Part shown: one piece after another, positions 1-7,551 of the stretch
Numbering within the stretch: position 1 is the first letter of the stretch
Layout of the letters: each line of letters begins with the position of its first letter
From: Streptomyces sp. CG 926
Lineage (GTDB): Bacteria > Actinomycetota > Actinomycetes > Streptomycetales > Streptomycetaceae
DNA length: 64,000 nt
Assembly: GCF_003148825.1 (NCBI RefSeq)
Contig: NZ_QGGZ01000002.1
Location: 62,001 to 126,000 of the forward strand
Reading direction: 5' to 3'
Notes under the pieces: generated by a model
The model's input: only the letters and a program-made list of their open reading frames with translations
Databases searched by the model: none
What the model was told of the DNA's origin: nothing
Translations under genes and position numbers: made by a program

Positions 1-1841
1 TGGGTGGGCGCCTCGGGTGTCGGGCCGGTGGCCGCGGGTTCTGCCCGGCGCTGGAGGGTGGGCTGGGTCGGCGCGGGGGTGGTGGCCGCGGGGTCCGTCC
101 GGCGCTGGACGGTGGGCATGGCCGGGGTGGGGGCCGGCTCGGTGGGGCTCGACGGTGTTGCGGTGGGCGGGAGTTCGGTGAGAGGTGCGCCGAGGGGTGC
201 GCGGGTGTGTATCCGCTGGGTGGGCGTCTCCGGCGCCGCGCCGGTGGCCGTGGGTTCCGTCCGGCGCTGGACAGTGGGCTGGGTCGGTGCCGGGGCGGTG
301 GCTGCCGGTTCCGTCCTGCGTTGCACGGTGGGCGCCTCGGGTGTCGGGCCGGTGGCTGCGGGTTCCGTCCTGCGTTGCACCGTGGGCATGGCCGGGGGCG
401 AGGTCGCTGCGGTGGGGCTCGACGGTGTTGCGGTGGGCGGGAGTTCGGTGAGCGGGACGCCGAGGGGTGCGCGGGTCGGTACCCGCTGCGTGGGCGTCTC
501 CGGCGTCGGGCCGGTGGCCGTGGGTTCCGTCCGGCGCTGGACGGTGGGCAGGGCCGGGGTCGGGGCGGCGGCGGTGGTGGGGTTCGAGGGGGTGGCGGGG
601 GGCGCCCCGAGCGGTGCGCGGGTCGGCACCTGCTGCGTGGACGCCTCCGGTGCCGGTTCCGCCCGGCGTCGGACGGTCGGCAGGGCAGGGGTGGGGGCCT
701 GCTGTGCCGGTGCCGGTGCCGGTGCCGGTGCCGCTTGGCGCTGGACGGTGGGCATGGCAGGGGTGGGGGCCGGCTCGGTGGGGCTCGACGGTGTGGCGGT
801 CGGTGTCGGCCCGGTGTGCGGGGTGCCGAGCGGCGCGCGGGTCTGCGCACGCTGCACGGGCGTGTCCGGCCCGGCCGAGGGCCGTACGGCGGCAACGCGG
901 CGCCGGGGCGTGGCAGGGACGACCCGGGCGGTGGTGAGCGGCCGTCCGACGGGGCGCGGCCGGACCACGGCGGGGGCCACCTCGCCCGCACGACCGGGCC
1001 GGGCGCCCGAAGTCGCCGGTACGGGCGGGCGGGACACGGCTTCGGCGGATGTTCCGGGGACCACCGCGACGCGGCGGACCACCGGCAACCGCGCGGGCGC
1101 CGCCGCGGGGCCGGGCTCGGCGGAGGCCACCGCGGCCCGCTGCACGGCGGGCACGGGCGCGGACGCCCCGAGGACGGCTGCGGAGTGGGTGGAAGCGCGG
1201 CCCCCTGCACCGGACCCGGATCCGGATCCGCCGGAGCCCTTGGCCCGGGCCCCGGCCCGTACGGGGTCGCCGCCGCGCGACGGTGCCACGGCAGCCGGCC
1301 TGCCCGACGGCGCGGTGCCCGCGGCGCTCCGGGCGGGGGCGCGGGAGATGACCGGGCCCGGGGTGGTGTCGCCCGGCCCGGACGTCGTCGTGCTCGGCCG
1401 CGACGGGGTGGGCGGGGTGGCGTGCCGCGCGGCCGACGGCTGCTGCGGCTCCGCGCCGGGCTCGACGGGCAGTGCGCGCAGCAGCAGCGGTCCGCCGCCG
1501 GCGGCGCTGCGCGGGCCGGCGGGGCGGGTGACCCCGCGTACGAGTCCGGTCGGGGCGGACGGCAGCAGCGCGTGCGCGAGCCCGGTGTCGAACGACGGGT
1601 CGCGCCAGGCGGCCAGGCCGGAGCGGAAGGCGAGCCCGTCGCTGACGCCCATGGCCGCGCGGGACACGGTCAGCGCGGGCGGCCCCGTCATGCGCCAGCC
1701 ACCGTCCCAGTCGCCGGGCACGGACGCGGCCGGTGCCCCGCCCGGCGCACCGGACGGGGGCGAGGCCGGGGCACCGATCGGCGCCGAGGCTGCGGTCTCC
1801 GGCACGGCGGCGCGCCGACGCAGCCTGTCACGCCATGCCAT
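1..1841 (-). CDS. Long Pro/Ala/Thr-rich repeat protein of the eCIS locus (partial, C-terminus outside window)
   Basis: The reading frame opens at ATG 1841 and stays open to the left edge, giving at least 613 residues. The N-terminal part is compositionally normal (it contains DWDGGWRMTGPP and a GLAHALLPSAPTGLVRG stretch). The rest is low complexity, with at least seven copies of a PTVQRR(T/A)EP-type motif and four RAPLG motifs set in Pro/Thr/Ala spacers. VQR motifs are frequent in eCIS-associated core-domain (DUF4157-type) proteins of actinomycetes, but no such domain is visible in this part. It is the last visible gene of the minus-strand eCIS operon, starting 4 bases after the DUF6760-type gene. 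Its role (structural, tape measure-like or cargo-related) cannot be told from this fragment. The strand choice rests on the operon context and on the regular VQRR periodicity; the opposite strand is also open. Confidence 0.72.
   Translation of the reverse strand, partial: MAWRDRLRRRAAVPETAASAPIGAPASPPSGAPGGAPAASVPGDWDGGWRMTGPPALTVSRAAMGVSDGLAFRSGLAAWRDPSFDTGLAHALLPSAPTGLVRGVTRPAGPRSAAGGGPLLLRALPVEPGAEPQQPSAARHATPPTPSRPSTTTSGPGDTTPGPVISRAPARSAAGTAPSGRPAAVAPSRGGDPVRAGARAKGSGGSGSGSGAGGRASTHSAAVLGASAPVPAVQRAAVASAEPGPAAAPARLPVVRRVAVVPGTSAEAVSRPPVPATSGARPGRAGEVAPAVVRPRPVGRPLTTARVVPATPRRRVAAVRPSAGPDTPVQRAQTRAPLGTPHTGPTPTATPSSPTEPAPTPAMPTVQRQAAPAPAPAPAQQAPTPALPTVRRRAEPAPEASTQQVPTRAPLGAPPATPSNPTTAAAPTPALPTVQRRTEPTATGPTPETPTQRVPTRAPLGVPLTELPPTATPSSPTAATSPPAMPTVQRRTEPAATGPTPEAPTVQRRTEPAATAPAPTQPTVQRRTEPTATGAAPETPTQRIHTRAPLGAPLTELPPTATPSSPTEPAPTPAMPTVQRRTDPAATTPAPTQPTLQRRAEPAATGPTPEAPT
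129..452. repeat. Direct DNA repeat inside the VQRR-repeat gene, 270-base period
   Basis: A block of about 42 bases beginning near 141 recurs almost identically beginning near 411, exactly 270 bases (90 codons) later, and a diverged copy begins near 778. Between the blocks lie shorter repeats carrying the QRR-encoding core. The array keeps the minus-strand reading frame, as expected if it grew by in-frame duplication. Confidence 0.8.
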
Positions 1842-1845
1842 CTGC

Positions 1846-2004
1846 TCAACCGCCTTCGTTCACACGGGTGTTGATACGAGCTATCTCGGTGACCCACTCC
1901 TGACGCTCGCCGTGGGTCAGGTCGAGGATCTCCTCGCGCCGCCAGTGGAAGTGGTAGGCGATGTACGCGATCTCCTCCCTGAGCCGGGGGAGGGCGTACG
2001 TCAC
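1846..2004 (-). CDS. Small DUF6760-type eCIS protein
   Basis: GTG 2004 to TGA 1846 gives 52 residues beginning VTYALPRLREEIAYIAYHF and continuing through WRREEILDLTHGERQEWVTEIARINTR. This charged, helical sequence with the EEIAYIAYHFHW core matches what I know of DUF6760, a very small protein found in eCIS and phage-tail-like loci. Its GTG overlaps the TGA of the preceding gene (GTGA, 2001-2004), so it is translationally coupled. The function is unknown; proteins of this size and position are usually thought of as baseplate or assembly accessories. Confidence 0.8.
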   Translation of the reverse strand: MTYALPRLREEIAYIAYHFHWRREEILDLTHGERQEWVTEIARINTRVNEGG

Positions 2005-2498
2005 GATTCCCCCAGGCGCCCACCGGAGAGGTCGACCTCGAAACCGCCCTCGCAGTGCGGGCAGGTGACCGCCGCGCGGGTGTGTCCCTCGCTGTTCACG
2101 CGCCGGTAGAAGTCCTGGAGGAACGCGACGTCGGTCGCGTACATCCGTTCCACGATCCCGGCGTGCACGTCGGTGACGGTGCCGAGCCGGGTGATCACCT
2201 GGCTGAGCAGCACCACGCTCAGGTACGCCGGGTTCTCCTTCACCCGGAGGTCGATCTGGGGGCGCAGTTCGTCGCGGGCGGTGGCCAGGCGCATCGAGCC
2301 GTGCCGGTGCACCGTGCCCGCTTCGTCGACGTACCCGCGCGGCAGCTCGAACTCGAACTCCGTCCGCAGCCCGTGGTCCTCGCGAGGGGCCGGAGCGGCG
2401 GCGGCCGGGGGTGCCGCCGCCTGCTCCGGAGCCTGGGCGGGCGCCGTGGCCTGGAGGATCTCCTCCAGGTTGCCCGCCGTCACCGTACGGCGCCTCAT
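2001..2498 (-). CDS. Baseplate-type assembly chaperone of the eCIS
   Basis: The 165-residue product starts at ATG 2498, which overlaps the TGA of the tail tube gene (ATGA). After an Ala/Pro-rich linker (residues 15-40) comes a conserved block with FEFELPRGYVDEAG and GSMRLATARDELRP, ending in a CPHCEGGFEVDL segment. This organisation matches the T4 baseplate/hub assembly chaperone-like proteins encoded next to the tube in eCIS and R-tailocin loci (family knowledge). The single CPHC pair resembles half of a zinc ribbon, but a second Cys pair is absent, so metal binding is unproven. It probably helps load tube or hub subunits during assembly in the cytoplasm. Confidence 0.75.
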   Translation of the reverse strand: MRRRTVTAGNLEEILQATAPAQAPEQAAAPPAAAAPAPREDHGLRTEFEFELPRGYVDEAGTVHRHGSMRLATARDELRPQIDLRVKENPAYLSVVLLSQVITRLGTVTDVHAGIVERMYATDVAFLQDFYRRVNSEGHTRAAVTCPHCEGGFEVDLSGGRLGES

Positions 2499-2935
2499 TC
2501 GACGATGATCTCCTCGAACACGATGGTCACGGACTCGGTGGCCGCGGCGGATTCGCCGGCCTTGAGGGAGGGGCCCTCCCACTTGGAGGCCCAGCCCTGC
2601 ATCAGCTGGATGCGGCGGACGGTCGCGCCCGTGGAGTCCTTGATCTCGATGGTGAGGTTCTGTCGAGCGGTGTCGACGGCGCCGTTGTTCAGGGTCTCCT
2701 TGATCCACTTGGTGAACTCGCTGCTCTTGTCGAGTCCCCGGGTGATCGTGACCTCGCCCGCCTGGCGCGCGCCGGGCTGCTTGCGGATGATCTGCTTGCC
2801 CTCCGCGCTGACCTGGCGGACCTCGACGACCTCTTCCTCGACGGTCAGACCGCTGATCTCCTGGATCGATTCGACCAGGTAGCCGCCGAGCTGTACGCCG
2901 AAGATATGGGTGGAAAGAGCATCGCCCTCTGCCAT
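2495..2935 (-). CDS. eCIS inner tube protein (gp19-like)
   Basis: The 146-residue protein has the hallmarks of the T4 gp19/Hcp-like tube family: THIFGVQLGGYLVESIQEISG near the N-terminus, the RGLDKSSEFTKWIKETL segment in the middle, and a C-terminal EGPSLKAGESAAATESVTIVFEEI. It would stack as hexameric rings to form the inner tube expelled on sheath contraction. A good ribosome site (GGTGAAGG) lies just upstream of ATG 2935. It follows the sheath gene by 41 bases, the usual sheath-tube order. Length and motifs are normal for the family. Confidence 0.92.
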   Translation of the reverse strand: MAEGDALSTHIFGVQLGGYLVESIQEISGLTVEEEVVEVRQVSAEGKQIIRKQPGARQAGEVTITRGLDKSSEFTKWIKETLNNGAVDTARQNLTIEIKDSTGATVRRIQLMQGWASKWEGPSLKAGESAAATESVTIVFEEIIVE

Positions 2936-2976
2936 GACTGTCCTTCACCTTTCCTTGGTGCTGCTGCCCCGGAGGG

Positions 2977-4539
2977 TCACTCGTCGACGAGGCTGGTGCT
3001 GTCGGAGAACTGGGCCAGCCGGAACACGACGAACTCGGCGGGCTTGACGGGCGACACACCGATCTCGCAGACCACGCGGCCCTGGTCGATCGATTCCTGC
3101 GGGTTGTTGTCCCGGTCGCACTTGACGTAGAACGCCTCCGCCGCCGTGCGGCCGAACAGTGCGCCGCGGCGCCATTCCTCGGTGAGGAACGCGGTGACGT
3201 TGCGCCGGATGCTCGACCAGAGCCGGTCGTCGTTCGGCTCGAAGACGACCCACTGGGTGCCCAGGAGGATGGATTCCTCCAGGTAGTTGAAGAGGCGGCG
3301 CACGTTCAGGTAGCGCCAGGCCGGGTCGGAGGAGAGGGTGCGGGCGCCCCAGATGCGGATGCCCCGGCCGGGGAAGGCCCGTACGCAGTTCACGCCGATC
3401 GGGTTGAGCAGGTCCTGCTCGCCCTTGCTCAGGCGCAGTTCCAGGTCCACCGCGCCGCGGATCACCTCGTTGGCGGGGGCCTTGTGCACACCGCGCTCGG
3501 CGTCGCTGCGCGCCCACACACCGGCGACGTGCCCGCTCGGCGGGACGGTGGTGTTGCGGCCGGCGGCCGGGTCGAAGACCCGCACCCACGGGTAGTAGAG
3601 GGTGGCGTACCGGGAGTCGTAGCCCGCCTCGTCGTTGCGCCAGGTGCGGACCTGCTGCGCGGAGAGCCCGGGCGGGGTGTCCAGGACGGCCACCCGGTCG
3701 CCCATCTGCTCGCAGTGCGAGATCACCGCGAGCTGTACGGTGCGTACGCCCTCGGAGTCGATGTCGCCGCGCTGGTAGGCGCTCATCAGGTCCGGCACCG
3801 CGACCATGGTGATCTCGTCGATGGTCTCCAGGCCGGCGAATCCGGTGCGGGCGGCGGAGTCGCCGACGTACTCGGCCGGGTCGAGCCGGGCCACGCCGCC
3901 ACCGGCGGTCGCGGCGGGCGTCGTGGCCGAGGCGTCGGGCACGGCGACGGTCTGCCCGGCGGGCCGGGTCTGGGTCGCGCCGCGCTGCTCGGTGACCTCG
4001 ATGAGTTTCGAGGCGCGGGCCTGGGTGACGAGGTAGCCCTTGACGTTCTTGCGGGCGGACACCTCGTAGGTCTCGGCCACCTGCTCGCCCTGACGGACCA
4101 GGATTTTGAACCGGTCCTCGGGCGGGTTCTCGCCGTCCGCGTCGGCGATCTCCACGGAGACTCCGGTGACGCCCGGCCGGGCCGCGATCAGGAAGCCGCC
4201 CAGCTCGACGGGCTCCGCGGCGCGGGGCCGGGGGGCCGTGCCGGGGGCGGCGGCCGGTGCGGAGGCGTCCGGGGCCGGTCCGCCGACGCGCACGACGTAG
4301 GCGGCGCCACCGCCGTTGGCGAAGTACCCGTAGACGGCGTGGGGCAGGTAGGTGCCCTCGGTGAAGCCGCCGAAGTGCTGGGAGTACTGGTCCCAGCTGG
4401 TGACCAGCGTCGGCTCGTGGAACGGGCCGCTCTGGGCGAACCCCACGAACGCGGCGACCGCGGTGCCGACCCCTTCGATCGGGCGAGCACCGGACTGCAC
4501 CTCCTCCACGTACACGCCCGGGGTGAGGTACGTCGGCAT
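2977..4539 (-). CDS. eCIS contractile sheath protein
   Basis: The 520-residue protein starts MPTYLTPGVYVEEVQSGARP, the classic start of tail sheath proteins, and has FVGFAQSGPFHEPTLVTSW near residue 35. The C-terminal third carries GIRIWGARTLSSDPAWRYLNVRRLFNYLE and later QWVVFEPNDDRLWSSIRRNV, the conserved sheath C-terminal domain that makes the extended-arm contacts with neighbouring subunits. An AGAAGGAG ribosome site precedes ATG 4539. In Streptomyces such systems are reported to assemble in the cytoplasm and to act in cell death and development. The middle variable domain (about residues 85-240) is Ala/Pro/Thr-rich, as usual. Confidence 0.95.
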   Translation of the reverse strand: MPTYLTPGVYVEEVQSGARPIEGVGTAVAAFVGFAQSGPFHEPTLVTSWDQYSQHFGGFTEGTYLPHAVYGYFANGGGAAYVVRVGGPAPDASAPAAAPGTAPRPRAAEPVELGGFLIAARPGVTGVSVEIADADGENPPEDRFKILVRQGEQVAETYEVSARKNVKGYLVTQARASKLIEVTEQRGATQTRPAGQTVAVPDASATTPAATAGGGVARLDPAEYVGDSAARTGFAGLETIDEITMVAVPDLMSAYQRGDIDSEGVRTVQLAVISHCEQMGDRVAVLDTPPGLSAQQVRTWRNDEAGYDSRYATLYYPWVRVFDPAAGRNTTVPPSGHVAGVWARSDAERGVHKAPANEVIRGAVDLELRLSKGEQDLLNPIGVNCVRAFPGRGIRIWGARTLSSDPAWRYLNVRRLFNYLEESILLGTQWVVFEPNDDRLWSSIRRNVTAFLTEEWRRGALFGRTAAEAFYVKCDRDNNPQESIDQGRVVCEIGVSPVKPAEFVVFRLAQFSDSTSLVDE

Positions 4540-4711
4540 GCTCGCTCCTTCTGGTCACAGCTGCGCAAATAGGTCTGACCACAGCCTTTCCGGGGGCCGT
4601 GGCCAGGGACAAGGGCGTTCGGACCTGGGCGGGGGCAAGTGCGCTGCCCTCCCGGTCGTTTGTGCCGGACCGGCCAGGCACCGCGCCGCGCCCGTGGGTC
4701 GCGGCGCCGTC

Positions 4712-6850
4712 TCACACCTCGGTGACCTGGCCCAGGTACGGCCCGAACTCGCTCTCCAGGACGAGGCGGCCGAGCTTGCGGTACTCCTGGACGACTGCCG
4801 TCACCACCTGGGCCATGGTCAGCGGTTCACCCGAGGCGGCCGCGAAGTAGGCGGCCGTCACCGCGCAGGATCGGATCGAGCCTCCGGCCAGTTCGAACCG
4901 GTCCGCGCAGAAACCGAGGTCGAGGTCGGCGGCCCGGGGCAGGCGCACGCCCAGGCACCGCTCCCACAGGGCCAGGCGCTGGGTGGCGTCGGGCACCGGG
5001 AAGTCCGCGACCACGTCGAGCCGGCGGGTGAACGCCTCGTCGAGATTGGCCCGCAGGTTGGTGGTGAGGACGGCGATGCCGTCGAAGGACTCCATCCGCT
5101 GGAGCAGGTAGGCCGACTCCATGTTGGCGTGCTTGTCGTGGGCGTCCTTCACCTCGGAGCGCTTGCCGAAGATCGCGTCGGCCTCGTCGAACAGCAGTAC
5201 CGCGTTGACGGCCGACGCCTCGGTGAAGATCCGCTCCAGGTTCTTCTCGGTCTCGCCGACGTACTTGTCGACGACCGTGGACAGGTCCACCACGTACAGG
5301 TCCATGCCCAGATCGGCCGCCACCACCTCGGCGGACATGGTCTTCCCGGTGCCGGAGGACCCGGCGAACAGGGCGATCACCCCGCGCCCGCGCCCGCCGC
5401 CGGGTCGCATGCCCCACTGCCCGAGCACCTGGTCGCGGTGGCGGGCGCGCACGGCGAGTTCACGCAGCCGGCGGTGGGTGGGGGCGGGCAGCACGAGGTC
5501 GTCCCAGCCCACGGCCGGCTCCACCCGGCGGGCGAGGCGGGCGAGGCCCGCGCCGTTCTGGGCCCGTACGGCGGTACGCAGGTCGTCGGCGGCCAGGGGG
5601 CGGCCGTCGAGCGCGGCGGTGCGCATCGCCGTGTCGGCGGCGCGGCGCAGCTGTCCGGCGTCGAGGCGGTGCGCGGACACGGACCGGGCGAGCGCGGGGG
5701 CGTCCGCGTCCGCGCCGGGTTCGACGGCGGCTCCTTCCAGCGCGTGCCGCCAGCGGGTGGCGTGCCGCTCGGGGGTGGCCGCGGCCACCTCCACGGTGAC
5801 GGGGGTGTCGGCCGCCCAGGCGGGTTCCCAACCGCTCGTGCCGTAGGTGAACAGGGGGATTCCGTACAGCGTGGTGCACAGGGTCCGCAGGACGCGGGCC
5901 CGTTCGTCGGGCTTGTCGGGCAGCTCCTCCAGCGGTCCCAGCAGGACCCCGGCGCCGGTCAGGCGTGCCTCGCGGGCGGTGGTGCGGGCGAGTTCGGGCA
6001 CGGAGCGGGCGGGCAGGGCGAGTGCGGCAGGGTCCAAGGCCAGGGGTCGGGGCCCGTACGCGTGCAGCGCGGCGGTGGCCAGGCCCTCCGGGTCGCCGCC
6101 GCGTGACCGCAGGTGGACGTGGCGGGTGCCGCTGCCGGCCGCGGCGACGGCCCGCCGCAGCTCGTCCGGGTCGACGGCCGGGTCGTCGTGGGGCCGGCCG
6201 AGGACCTCGGCCAGTCGCGGGTCGGGAGAGGTGTCGCCCAGCAGGTGGGCGGTGACCCGGTCCGGGACGACCAGGACCCGTGACAGGGGCGGCCGTTCCG
6301 GTTCGGTGACCTCCAGCAGGCCGCCCGCGAGGAGCGGTGCGGTGGGGGAGAGCCGCATCCGTGCGGCTGCCGACCCGGTGCGGCCGCACAGTTCGAGGGC
6401 GAGGCCGACGGTGGGCCGGCGGCGCGTCAGGTCGTCGTTGAGGTAGCCGTACAGCCGCTCGAAGCGGGCGTCCAGGTCCGGCGCGATGGTCACCAGGAGC
6501 AGGTCCAGGTCGAGGGGTTCCAGCGCGAAGCGTGTGGCGAGGACGTCGAGCGGCGAGCCGGGCGGCGGTGCGGCCGGGGTGAGCGCGGGCAGGTCGGAGC
6601 CGCCGGGCGGGGCGTCCAGGATGCGGGCGATCGCCTCGGGGGTGAGGTACTGGCCCCGGTAGGGGTCGTCCGGGTCGGGGTCGACGGACCGCCGGAGCTC
6701 CACGGCCAGTCGCACCCGCTCCTCGACGAGCCGCAGCCGTGTCCACAGGTACGGGAGGGTGTCGGCCGGGGCCGGGGCCGGGGCCGGGGCCGGGGCCGGG
6801 GCCGGGGCCGGGGCCGCGGGTGCGGCCGGCGGCGTGGCGGTGTCGGTCAT
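4712..6850 (-). CDS. eCIS AAA+ ATPase
   Basis: The 712-residue product starts at ATG 6850 (ATGA overlap with the DUF4255 gene). After an Ala-Pro repeat (residues 13-30) come a degenerate N-terminal ATPase-like region and then a complete AAA+ module: Walker A GSSGTGKT at 497-504, Walker B LLFDEADA around 552-559, a TTN sensor-1 stretch, and FTRRLD as the arginine-finger region. It corresponds to the ATPase conserved in Afp/PVC-type systems, thought to act in assembly or cargo loading rather than in firing. A 172-base gap separates it from the sheath gene, so the structural genes may also have their own promoter there, though I could not define one. Confidence 0.93.
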   Translation of the reverse strand: MTDTATPPAAPAAPAPAPAPAPAPAPAPADTLPYLWTRLRLVEERVRLAVELRRSVDPDPDDPYRGQYLTPEAIARILDAPPGGSDLPALTPAAPPPGSPLDVLATRFALEPLDLDLLLVTIAPDLDARFERLYGYLNDDLTRRRPTVGLALELCGRTGSAAARMRLSPTAPLLAGGLLEVTEPERPPLSRVLVVPDRVTAHLLGDTSPDPRLAEVLGRPHDDPAVDPDELRRAVAAAGSGTRHVHLRSRGGDPEGLATAALHAYGPRPLALDPAALALPARSVPELARTTAREARLTGAGVLLGPLEELPDKPDERARVLRTLCTTLYGIPLFTYGTSGWEPAWAADTPVTVEVAAATPERHATRWRHALEGAAVEPGADADAPALARSVSAHRLDAGQLRRAADTAMRTAALDGRPLAADDLRTAVRAQNGAGLARLARRVEPAVGWDDLVLPAPTHRRLRELAVRARHRDQVLGQWGMRPGGGRGRGVIALFAGSSGTGKTMSAEVVAADLGMDLYVVDLSTVVDKYVGETEKNLERIFTEASAVNAVLLFDEADAIFGKRSEVKDAHDKHANMESAYLLQRMESFDGIAVLTTNLRANLDEAFTRRLDVVADFPVPDATQRLALWERCLGVRLPRAADLDLGFCADRFELAGGSIRSCAVTAAYFAAASGEPLTMAQVVTAVVQEYRKLGRLVLESEFGPYLGQVTEV
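6765..6812. repeat. Hexanucleotide tandem repeat (eight units) in the ATPase gene
   Basis: The unit gccggg is repeated eight times without error and encodes alternating Ala-Pro on the minus strand near the N-terminus of the AAA+ protein. Changes in copy number would keep the reading frame and alter only linker length. Confidence 0.9.
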
Positions 6851-7551
6851 GGCTGTCGTTCCCCCCGTCGGCGGCGTGCGGGTGCGCCCGGCCGTTCCCG
6901 GGATCCGCCGAAGCCCTCCGGGCCCGGTTCGACCAGTTCCGTGTAGCGCAGCCGGCGCGGGCCGTCGGCCGTGTCCGGTGCGGCCTGCGGTACGGAGTTC
7001 ACGACGAGTCCCTCGGTGACGGGCGGGGCGGTGATCGTGCTGATGCCGGCCAGTGGTGCCTTCACGCGCAGCCCGAGGGAGGGCTTCAGCTCGCCGCCGA
7101 GCGCCGACCACACGTCCGAGGCGGCCGGTGCGTCCATACCGGTGCCGCCCGCGTCCACGTCCACGAGCAGGCCCAGTTCGGCGAGCGTGCCGGTGAGCAT
7201 GCGCGGAGGCAGCGTGTCGGTGTTCACCAGGCAGGAGAGCACCTGGGAGAGGAGTCGGTGCTCGTCCTGCGGGCGGCCGGCCCACGCGCTGACCAGGTAC
7301 GTCAGCTCGAACCAGCGCGGCGGGGTGCGGCGCGCGACGACGAAGCCGTCCGCGTCGTACACCTCGCCCGCGCCGCTGCCGCGCCGGGTGTGGTCCTCGC
7401 GGATGTCGTACAGGAACACGCAGACCGTGGGCGCGCTGCGGCGGGCCGCCCAGTCACTGGTCGGGGCGTCGAAGACCACCTCGATGCCCGACGACTCCAG
7501 GCCGGACTCCGCCAGCAGCCGGCGCAGCCCCTCGTCGACCTCGTGGATCAC
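6847..7551 (-). CDS. DUF4255 (Pvc16-like) eCIS protein
   Basis: GTG 7551 starts a 234-residue protein reading VIHEVDEGLRRLLAESGLE, and its GTG overlaps the stop of the upstream gene (GTGA). The core contains IEVVFDAPTSDWAARR, VCVFLYDIREDHTRR, RWFELTYLVSAWAG and EHRLLSQVL, typical of DUF4255 proteins, which cap or terminate the tail in phage-tail-like injection machines. A longer upstream extension in the same frame is not needed because the overlap places the start precisely. The C-terminal tail is basic and Arg-rich. Confidence 0.9.
   Translation of the reverse strand: MIHEVDEGLRRLLAESGLESSGIEVVFDAPTSDWAARRSAPTVCVFLYDIREDHTRRGSGAGEVYDADGFVVARRTPPRWFELTYLVSAWAGRPQDEHRLLSQVLSCLVNTDTLPPRMLTGTLAELGLLVDVDAGGTGMDAPAASDVWSALGGELKPSLGLRVKAPLAGISTITAPPVTEGLVVNSVPQAAPDTADGPRRLRYTELVEPGPEGFGGSRERPGAPARRRRGERQP

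Noticed and set aside
4..2109. Long plus-strand open frame with Gly/Val/Arg-rich translation
   Set aside because: It is the complement of the VQRR repeat gene and the coupled minus-strand eCIS genes; its translation has no family features and runs antisense through the DUF6760-type gene.
2001..2498. Zinc ribbon in the baseplate chaperone
   Set aside because: Only one CxxC pair (CPHC) is present, so a full ribbon cannot be claimed.
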